Below, piece after piece: positions 56,430 through 64,000 of a DNA stretch of 64,000 nucleotides. The stretch covers positions 31,764,944-31,828,943 of the forward strand of contig NC_071672.1 in NCBI RefSeq assembly GCF_028554725.1, in the 5' to 3' direction. Within the stretch, counting starts at the first letter, position 1; every line of letters starts with the position of its first letter. Both the position numbers and the translations under genes were made by a program. The notes beneath the pieces are model-generated. The model made no database searches and was not told where the DNA came from. It was given only the letters and a program-made list of their open reading frames with translations. This stretch comes from Zeugodacus cucurbitae. Lineage: Eukaryota; Arthropoda; Insecta; Diptera; Tephritidae.

Positions 56430-57606
56430 TAAGTAAGGAAAGGCAATTTATTGATATATTTGTATTAAGATAACACACAATTTGACCAATTTGAAAATCC
56501 TATAATTAGGTATTTGAGAGCTAGTGGAAGTTACACTATTAGAAGAAAAATATTTCCTCTAAACTAAATTAAGATACCTGAGAAATTACCATGCGGCACT
56601 GAATTCTTCATATTCGATATTCGGGGCTTTGAAAAGTTATAGTCCAATTTTTTCACAAGTGATGCCACAGATCATATACACTATTTGTGTAAAGTTTTAT
56701 TTCGCTATCTTCATTGGTTCCTTATGTATATATATTATAAAGTGAAGGAATAAGATGGAGTTCAAAATTGAGTTACATGGGAAGTTGTTGTGGTTGTGAA
56801 CCGATTTTATCCATTTTTCACACGTGTCATCATGGTGTCAATAAAATAGCATATACCGAATTTCATTCGAATCGGGCGAGTAGTTCCTTAGATATGGTTT
56901 TTGTCCCATAAGTGGGCGATGCCACGCCCATTTTCCATTTTGTAAAAAACATCTGAATGCAGCATCCTTCTGCAATTTCTTCTGTAAAATTTAGTATTTT
57001 TCGTTAGTGAGATAAACCACTTTTAGTAATTTTCAACCTAACCTTTGTATGGGAGGTGGGCGTGGTTATTATCCGATTTCAACTAATTTCATGGTGTGGT
57101 GGGGTACGTAAGGGAGCCGACTGCAGAAAGTTTGGTTTATATAGCTTTATTGGTTTGCGAAATATATACAAATAACCGATTTGGGGGCGGGGCCACACCC
57201 ACTTCCCCAAAAAAATTACATCCAAATAAGCCCCTTCCTAGTGTGATGCTTTGTTCCAAATCTTACTTTTATAACTATATTTATGGCTTAGTTATGACAC
57301 TTTATGTGTTTTCGGTTTTCGCCATTTTGTGGGCGTGGCAGTGGTTCGATTTTGCCCAAAGCAACCCTCTCACGTTCCTAAGGAACATGTGTTCCAAGTT
57401 TCATCAAAATATCTCAATTTTTACTCAAGTTATCCGTTACACGGACGGACGGACAGACAGACATTCGGATTTTGTCTCGTCTCGTCACCCTGATCATTTT
57501 GATATCACCCTATATCTAACTTGTTTAGTTTTATGACTTACAAACAACCGTTATGTGAACAAAACTACAATATTCTCTTAGCAACTTTTGTTGCGAGAGT
57601 ATAAAA
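56430..57606 (-). repeat. mini-me/HINE-like repeat
   Basis: It starts with aataagtaaggaaaggcaat, having lost the hairpin section at that end, and finishes with caacttttgttgcgagagtata. GGAC/GACA tract at 57,442-57,462. The 146-codon frame (57,096-57,536) is repeat-internal and not supported as a gene. Confidence 0.8.
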
Positions 57607-58195
57607 AGGAAGTTAAGAAAAAATAAGGCGTTTGCCTTATTTAAGTAAGTGGACGTGGTCACACCTCCGGTCGGCCATTTGTTCAAGCGATAATTTGATC
57701 TGGATATCCTAATATAACTAAGCTTACACTCACACCTTGATACTATGAGAAGATTTGTATTTTTGATGGTCAAAATCGGACTTCAACAGCGACTAAAAAA
57801 TAGTAGTTAAACAAAAAGGTATCGTATATAACAACGCTACAATGTAAGCTATCAAATTCGGAACACATGATATGTACGGAGGGCCATATATGGTTAATTG
57901 TTTGATAAATTGGCGAGAAAAAACCCAAGGGAGAGTTCTTGGCAGAAATTTAAACCATCTCTTAAATTTTTGTCTATATTTTTAAATACTTAGTTACTCC
58001 CTAAGTAAGTTCAATTTATCAAATAGTTAAACAGATTCGAATTTAACATACATATATGTACCTCATCCACAGCAATGCGTGACTGGCCACTAGTAAAGTA
58101 TAAATGGTTACCTTGTTAGATTGGAAAGAAATATTTTAAAAATCTCGAAAATAATAGCAATTGATCCATGGCATATAATCTTTTTATTATTGCAG
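57607..58195. other. sequence upstream of the Dpr-like signal exon
   Basis: Anonymous AT-rich DNA, probably intronic. It ends in a pyrimidine-rich acceptor, ctttttattattgcag, at 58,195. Confidence 0.5.
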
Positions 58196-58384
58196 TTTTT
58201 AAAGGACATACCTGAAAATGCTGGACTGAATGTGGAGTTGGAGTCGCAAAAATATCAATAAACGCCGAAAACGACAGCATGCTAAGTGCAATAGTGAATA
58301 ATATTCGTTTACAACCGTTTCTGTATCTGATTTTGCACTTTTATTTAAATCATATTCACTCCACGTCTCAGAGCAATTTGAATG
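58196..58384 (+). CDS. Dpr-like receptor, signal-peptide exon
   Basis: The acceptor ttattattgcag precedes 58,196 and the donor aatg/gtgagc follows 58,384. The coding part starts at ATG 58,279: 35 codons with a basic n-region (NNIRLQ), a hydrophobic core (PFLYLILHFYL) and a polar end, that is, a signal peptide. It ends in phase 1 (g), which joins exactly to 'at' of the exon at 63,069 to give Asp. The 83-nt untranslated part has two short upstream ORFs (ATG at about 58,219 and 58,232). The open frame runs past the donor to 58,467 but shows no recognisable sequence there. The link to the Ig exons is an inference from phase, order and the known structure of dpr genes. Confidence 0.6.
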
Positions 58385-58475
58385 GTGAGCATTTTACCAC
58401 ATTTTTACACGATCATATAAAAAATTTAAGTATTAGCTCACATATAAATACACCTCAAACTATTTGATTTTTTAA

Positions 58476-60371
58476 TCTATACTAATATTATAAAGAGGAA
58501 AGGTTTGTTTTTTTGTTTGTTTGTCTCGAATAGGCTCCGAAACTACTGAACCGATTTGAAAAATTCTTTCACCGTTGGAAAGCTATACTATCCCTGAGTG
58601 ACATAGGCTATATTTAGTTTAAAAAAAAAAAATAGGGTTCCTTACCAAAACTCCGATAATGTAAAAAAATACCAAAAACTTTCTTTACTCGCGAATGCTG
58701 CGAAAACGATTGAAGATATAACAAAGTGATGTACTACAATTTTGTAGAACTTATCATTATCTACAAAAAACGTCTATCTTTAATTATTATAGTTTTGTCA
58801 CTATAAGCGATTTTATAAAAAAAAAATTGATTAAACTACCACTACTTGAAAAGGCTCTTTATTTGTACCTTATTATTAATCCTTATCGAAATAAATGATT
58901 TATTATTTAAGATCGCTTCAAAACCTTTATATAACTTTTTTGAATTATTAGATTCTAACTTGTTGTATGTAGAGTTGTAGGCGTTACTCGGGCACGGTGG
59001 TACGGGAGGGGGTTATAGATCACTCGCGCGGTCGATTCCCTACAGAATTAAAAATATTGTCGCTTGATAATAATATAATATAAAAATGAATTGCTGTTCG
59101 TTTGTGCCGAAAAAAACGAGAACGGCCAAACCGATCTGGCAAATTTTAGTCTTGGAATATTCGTGGAAGGCCATAAAAAGATTAGAAAGTGAGTAAATAT
59201 GGATAAATTGCGATGAAGATAATAATAAGAGAATTTTATTCGAGTTGAGAAGAAAAATATAAAAAGAGAAAACAAAAAAATAATATTTTGAAGGTGTTAA
59301 AATATTTTTGTTATTGTTTAATTGTATAAGATTGTGTCGATAGCCCAAAACAATTTGTAACAAATAAGGAAAGGCTAAGTTCGGGTCCAACCGAACATTT
59401 TAAACTCTCGCAATTTATTGATGTACTTTTATTAAGATAACACAGAATTTGACCTATATATTGGGCATAAATTCCAATAGAAAATCATCGTATATAGTAT
59501 ATGAGGGCTGATGTAATTCCAGAACCAATTTCACTCATTTTCACCACCAAGGTTAACGGGTATAGTGGCAACTTGGCACCTGTTAGTAGGTAAACAAACG
59601 GCACATTCGGCCTTGAAATTACTCCTAAATTGCAAATGAACGAAACACCAGTCGGCAAAATCGCCAAAAATAGCGCTATAAGGAAGATTTTCCAAATATT
59701 CAAGAAGTCGCTGGAGGTACTGCACAGGACTTTAAAAGATCTTGATTGTCGATAAACGTTTTTGGTGGAGCCAGGATTCTGTTAGCAGGTGATTTACGCC
59801 AGACTCTTCCAATTATTCCTGGATCAACTGTTACTAACGGGCTAATCGCATGCCTAAAATCATTTAATTTGTGGCGACACATAAAGAATCGCCAATTAAA
59901 AACTAACATATGAGTGTTTTTGCAACAATATCAAATTGCGAATGTAGAAGCAGTTGGCAGTTGACACCTCGATGGATTAGTATTTCCAACAGATTTCTGT
60001 CACTTCATTGACTCGAAAGAGAAGTTTTCCTGGCATGAAACCTCAGTTTGATAACCATAAATGACTTATTGAATGACCTATATTGGTGGTAAACAAAAAG
60101 ATATCGATGATCTTAATGCGACAATTTAGAATTTCGGTCTGAGGGAGTTGATACAGCTACAAACCAGGATGACGTTTTGACTATTTGATGACTATTTAAA
60201 ATTGCCTGTACTATCACCACTCACTTTGCAATTAAAAGTAGTGTGAGTTGTCATCATGCTGCGTAACTTAAATCAACCTCGAGTAATCAATATCGTCGCC
60301 AAAGCCAAGATTGGACCAATATTAATTTAATGTATACCTTAGCCACAAAAACGTGTGGCCGGGTCTGCTAT
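58476..60371 (+). mobile_element. decayed Helitron with helicase remnant
   Basis: It starts after an A with TCTATACTAATATTATAAAG, followed by the widespread 'ggctccgaaactactgaacc' 5' section. It ends with a stem-loop (ccacaaaaacgtgtgg, 60,343-60,358) and ccgggtctgcta before T; typical Helitrons start TC and end CTRR, and here CTAG appears mutated to CTAT. Between them on + are scraps of a Pif1-type helicase in shifting frames: SLEVLHRTLKDLDCR, LAGDLRQTLPIIPGSTVTN-like residues, NLWRHIKNRQLK, and near 60,200 LPVLSPLTLQLKV and VIMLRNLNQPRV. A mini-me fragment interrupts it. It lies inside the presumed Dpr-like intron. Confidence 0.7.
59356..59553 (-). repeat. mini-me fragment inside the Helitron
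   Basis: About 200 bases with the aacaaataaggaaaggctaa end, the GTTCGG-type hairpin (cgggtccaaccg) and the ctctcgcaatttattg repeat. The rest is missing and the Helitron resumes at aacgggtatag. Confidence 0.75.
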
Positions 60372-60639
60372 TATTAATTATTTAGTGTAATACCTGAACC
60401 CACAACATGTTCATATGTAGGACATGTGTATATGTATGTAGATTTAAGAAATTAATTAAATCTGCGGGAGTGCAATATCTTGTGGCTTTTTCTTTTCCTA
60501 TTTGGCTCCATTCTTCTACTACGACTTTCTTTAACACCGATTTTGTTGTAATGTTTTTTTTTTTAATATTTATTTATTTGCTGAATCTGCTCTTTAAAGT
60601 CTAACAATAAGCTATAAAATCTTAAATCTAATTAAAACT
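60372..60639. other. intronic sequence between transposon remnants
   Basis: AT-rich, with no supported feature. Confidence 0.3.
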
Positions 60640-61040
60640 AGACAAGCTCAACCAGGTGATTGAGTTGTTATGGTGAAACGTTGCTCTTTAGTATGAAGAC
60701 ATATCTCTTCTTTTTAGACGTGATTGAGTACAGGACTGTACTAAAGCATTAGCCAATGGGTTTGGGTGATCACGGAGTTTAGATATATATTTGAATCTGT
60801 TGTCCTCTACTTCTTTCCTTACCACTGCGCATGTACCATGGTGAGCACGTGATTGTTTTAAGCATTTTCGATAGGAACCTTTGTATTATGTATATCGATA
60901 TTAGTTGCACAGGTCGTACCCCACAGTTGAATGCCATACATTAAAACAGTGGTCGGCACGAGAGGAATTGTGACTGTGTAGGTGAGCACGAAATAAAGGA
61001 TACCCATTGAGAACTCTGTAACCATCCATTTTGAGAATGT
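60640..61040 (-). pseudogene. Jockey-type LINE, RT C-terminal remnant
   Basis: On the minus strand, frames around 60,960-60,640 give LMYGIQLWGTTCATNIDI, then in other frames ISKLRDHPNPLANAL and RLKRRDMSSY. This fits the post-RT end of Jockey elements (YGxxLWGxAxxSNIxxIQ..., HPNxLA..LL, LKRRHPLDL). Stops and shifts are frequent. Confidence 0.5.
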
Positions 61041-61258
61041 TTACAATATTTTCATAAAACATGAATTTTTGAACTCATTTATTAATTTTAGTTATTTTAT
61101 TATTTAAACAAATATATTAGATCACAAAAGCATTAACTTTTCAGTCTTTAAATAGCTTAAAACCATAAATATAATACATAACATAAAACGACATTCATAA
61201 AAGTAGGATATTGGATCATGTGCATTGAAATTGTGTCAAACATTGTGTAGGTTTAAAA

Positions 61259-61983
61259 CAGTGTTGTCCAATGCAATAGTATGTAGCTTTCACTTGTGTG
61301 CGTAAAGCGTTGCTGCAAACTGTGTTGGCAGAAAAGTACACTGAATAAATAATGAGCAATTTTTTTTATAATGTTGATGAAAATGATTTAAGTTCAATTT
61401 GTACAAATGTTGATCAGTGCGTTTTCCATTACTATGTCCACATTTATCTCAGAATTATACTCCAGTGTTGTCCAATGCAATAGTATGTAGCTTTCACTTG
61501 TGTGCGTAAAGCGTTGCTGCAAACTGTGTTGGCAGAAAAGTACACTGAATAAATAATGAGCAATTTTTTTTATAATGTTAATGAAAATGATTTAAGTTCA
61601 ATTTGTACAAATGTTGATCAGTGCAAATTTATTACAAATGAGGCAATGGGCTTCTCCCTCCATATTTTCAACAAAAAAAAATTTGTCTCCCATTCAATTT
61701 TAAACATTTTTATAAATTACGCAAGGGGGTATTTTCTGGCAGTGTAAAAAATTAAACTTGCGCATACATGCTAGCTCACAGAATTCTAAAACGTAACTGA
61801 AATACTTAGCTTCGCCATACGCTGCTGCCGAACCAAGCTATTCGTATATTATACGAGCAGTTTACTGGCTCTTTCTTTTTTTCTGAAGCTGGCAGAAGAG
61901 TATACGTGTGAGTATACGTGTTTGACGTCGCAGCAGCTAGCCTATGCCACGGGCATAGGAAAAATGCATTTTGGCCGACACTG
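61259..61983. mobile_element. non-autonomous hAT element with 8-bp target duplication
   Basis: The left end cagtgttgtccaatgca and the right end tgcattttggccgacactg are imperfect inverted repeats. gtttaaaa flanks both ends (61,251-61,258 and 61,984-61,991), the 8-bp duplication of hAT elements. The first 162 bases are repeated at 61,463-61,624, so the left end occurs twice in tandem with a period of 204. A small frame (MSNFFYNVNENDLSSIC...) is present in both units but is not recognised. Near the right end is a ctatgcc-ac-gggcatag palindrome. Confidence 0.85.
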
Positions 61984-61991
61984 GTTTAAAA

Positions 61992-62470
61992 TCATAGTTT
62001 CAATACCACCACTTGGTGGATATTGCGGCGGTTGCATTTGTACATTGTTGCATTTTACAACATGGGCTCCCTTGTACAGTATTATTTTTAATATTACCAG
62101 ATTTTGGAATATGGTCTGCGATATCAATAGGATTTGGTATCCCATATTCTTGACAATTGGTGAATTGTACCGGACCATTTTTTGTATGGTTCTTCAACGG
62201 TTACACTACGATGCAGCAAATATTTTAAATTGTATTTTGGATGCACTTCGTTCTTTTTAAATTGGTTAGAATTCGGAATCAATTCAATATTAAATATGGG
62301 TTGTGGTACTTTATTTCTGTTAAAGACGTTTACAACACAAATACGCTATGGGATTAATTTCGGGGTATCGAGCAGGTACAATTTGTGTAATTATAGAGTA
62401 CTCAATTTTAGCATAGTAGGATTTATATATCTTTGCAATCATGAATCCCAAGTTCCTGCGCGCTGAAATG
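61992..62470 (-). pseudogene. Jockey-type LINE, ORF1 (Gag) remnant
   Basis: On the minus strand, one frame reads PQPIFNIELIPNSNQFKKNE, then LLHRSVTVEEPYKKWSG, and a second continues with GPVQFTNCQEYG. This is the region before the zinc knuckles of Jockey ORF1 (VExPYKxxxGPVQCTNCQxYGHTxxYC), with the first Cys changed to Phe. The knuckles have decayed. It lies upstream, in the minus-strand sense, of the RT remnant at 60.6-61.0 kb, so both may belong to one element split by the hAT insertion and a large deletion. Confidence 0.65.
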
Positions 62471-63068
62471 GACTTTTCCTTTCAAAATGGCTATATATTC
62501 TTGTAGTTTAACACTCCGTCCACCCTCGAGTTAAGCCGTTATTTTATGTTTTTGTGGTCCCATTCTTTGCCAGGCATTATCCATACAAAGCACTTGACGT
62601 CCGTTCCAAAGTTGTTAATTCTGGTTTGACCAGTGAAAAAAAACTAAAGATAACTGAAATTAACAACAAGTTTCAAAAATAAAAACACTTAACCTTACGC
62701 CAAAGGAAAAATCTTGATATTTCAGAGCAAATTCCATCGTTGACATAATATCGTAAACTTTAATGTTCAGTCTTCTGAAATAATGAAGCGAACGTCAACA
62801 GATGTACGTCAATGTTAACCACTCCCAGAGTCGTGTCATCAATAGTTTCCTAACCTTTGAAATTTTTATAAGTTATTTGTGTGAATATATAAATTAATTA
62901 TTTACGGGATCTCGAAACCACTTGAAGACACAGCCGTTTACGAGGTGTTCAGTGACATCCACGCGTACAGAAGAATATTATATATAAAGATATATCACTT
63001 CCCCAAAGTTTTTTTCAAAAGAAGTAAATTCTCAATGTCATTAATATTTCGAATACATTTATTTCCAG
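62471..63068. other. intronic sequence before the Ig exon
   Basis: No repeat or gene recognised. It ends in the acceptor tacatttatttccag at 63,068. Confidence 0.5.
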
Positions 63069-63184
63069 ATTTCATAGCTATGGAGCGTCCATATTTTGAT
63101 GATATTAGCCCACGAAACGTATCGACGGTAGCTGACGAACCCGCCATATTAAAATGTCGTGTTAAGAACAAAGGCAACCGAACG
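63069..63184 (+). CDS. Dpr-like receptor, first Ig-domain exon
   Basis: Acceptor ttatttccag before and donor acg/gtatgt after. It encodes FIAMERPYFDDISPRN, the typical start of the first Dpr V-type Ig domain, and AILKCRVKNKGNRT, which holds the first disulphide Cys. The ending phase 0 joins to GTT TCA TGG of the next exon. Dpr proteins are cell-surface Ig receptors that bind DIP partners to specify synaptic contacts. The paralogue number cannot be assigned from this fragment. Confidence 0.85.
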
Positions 63185-63714
63185 GTATGTACATGACTTT
63201 TACGTTTAACAAATTAAATATAAATATTGTGTAATTAACAAACTTTTGAATAGTGCTTGAATATCCTTCCTCTAACCAGTCTCTCCAGCGTTTTCAATAA
63301 GAAAAAGGAAAGACTGATGGTCAGAAGTACTTGGCGTGCTTTTTCCGGCCTTGGGTTCAAATTATTTTTATTTATTATTATTATCCCAAACGATTACCCT
63401 CCTCCCGCCCAACCGACGCGTGGGGCGCAGTCCGCATACGAGCGGAATTTGCCGAGTCTAGAAAGGCAAGAGATTTTTAAGCGTCTGGTTCTCAAACTGC
63501 TCAGCTACAGAAACAAACATTTCAACAGCTGAGAATTTAAAATTTATAAAAACAATTTTTTAATTCATATCGTACTAGTAAGCAGGCTTTAATTCTATCA
63601 CGCAATTATTGTTTTAGCTAAATTCGTATTAAACTTATGGAAAGATGTAACATTTCAATTCAAATGCCAGTGGGTGGTGATTAATTGGTAATAACTACAA
63701 TTAATGATTTTAAG
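63185..63714. other. 530-bp intron of the Dpr-like gene
   Basis: gtatgt...ttaag. The frame at 63,257-63,532 has no recognisable domain, though its 63,395-63,500 part is GC-richer than the surroundings. Confidence 0.7.
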
Positions 63715-63925
63715 GTTTCATGGATGCGTAAACGAGATCTTCATATTCTAACAACCAACATTTATACGTATACTGGCGACCAGCGTTTTTCCGTCTTACA
63801 TCCGCCAGGCAGTGATGATTGGGACTTAAAAATCGATTATGCTCAACAAAGAGATAGCGGAATTTACGAATGTCAAGTGAATACAGAGCCGAAAATCAAT
63901 TTAGCTGTTTCGCTGGAAGTTAACG
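63715..63925 (+). CDS. Dpr-like receptor, second Ig-domain exon
   Basis: Encodes VSWMRKRDLHILTTNIYTYT (core Trp), GDQRFSVLHPPGSDDWDLKI and DYAQQRDSGIYECQVNTEPK (second Cys in the DSGxYxC motif), ending in SLEVN. With the previous exon this completes one V-set Ig domain with all canonical residues. Donor aacg/gtaagc, phase 1. The second Ig domain and the membrane anchor should lie beyond the window. Confidence 0.9.
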
Positions 63926-64000
63926 GTAAGCAGTTTTTGTTGCTTTTATACAATACTATTGCTTGTGTTGCAGCAATTATTATTTTACTTTGTACATATA

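Noticed and set aside
57096..57536. 146-codon open frame
   Set aside because: Internal to another mini-me copy; no domain, no splice or start context.
62945..63196. 83-codon ORF beginning MFSDIHAYRRILYIKIYHF, considered as the start of the Ig gene
   Set aside because: The part before 63,069 is interrupted by a good acceptor site and has no signal peptide; the exon at 58,196 joins in phase and supplies one.
63257..63532. Open frame in the Dpr-like intron (MNILPLTSLSSVFNKKK...)
   Set aside because: No recognisable domain and flanked by good splice sites of the main gene; it could be an alternative exon but nothing supports this.

Overview
This window is eukaryotic DNA, almost certainly from a higher fly. 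The evidence is two spliced exons that encode the first immunoglobulin domain of a Dpr-type neuronal receptor, a Gypsy/errantivirus-type LTR retrovirus with insect-style LTR ends, and about twenty copies of a dipteran repeat that carries a TA tract, a conserved core and a GTCY tract (the mini-me layout). A tephritid is my best guess, but the family cannot be proven from the window. There are no bacterial operons, rRNA, tRNA or CRISPR arrays. Most short open frames are chance frames in AT-rich or repeat DNA.

Layout. 1-18,180: scattered mini-me copies with fragments of an RTE-like LINE, a Tc1-like transposase tail (3.2 kb), a long hairpin (2.75 kb), a possible pogo-like end (8 kb) and a deleted but structurally complete LTR element at 11.15-13.79 kb (4-bp target duplication; SAP-domain Gag and integrase scraps). 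18,180-46,296: a nested repeat stack. A block holding a mini-me copy, a hAT scrap and a Tc1-like element occurs three times (A from 18,581; B from 26,973; C from about 35,110). A and B share a 3-kb RTE insertion inside the Tc1-like element; C still has the empty site. In C an 8.26-kb errantivirus (35,256-43,515, minus strand) interrupts the block. It has 459-bp LTRs that differ at two bases, an intact gag, an intact pol behind a classic -1 slippery site, and an env broken in two places. Between A and B lies an RTE insertion with an inverted 5' part (twin priming) next to a PIF/Harbinger scrap.

46,296-58,195: mini-me copies, hAT, non-LTR RNase H and other fragments, a pair of about 500-bp TIR elements, and a broken gene of a widespread arthropod repeat family (54.9-55.8 kb). 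58,196-64,000: the only convincing host gene. A signal-peptide exon (58,196-58,384) fits in phase with Ig exons at 63,069-63,184 and 63,715-63,925. The 4.7-kb intron between them is filled by a decayed Helitron (itself carrying a mini-me fragment), Jockey remnants and a hAT element with a perfect 8-bp target duplication.

Apart from the Dpr-like receptor and the recently inserted errantivirus, little here looks functional. The interest lies in the insertion chronology and in the structural oddities of the elements. Strand convention for mini-me copies: + reads from the 'tactctcgcaacaaagttgc' end towards the 'cttagcccttccttacttg' end.
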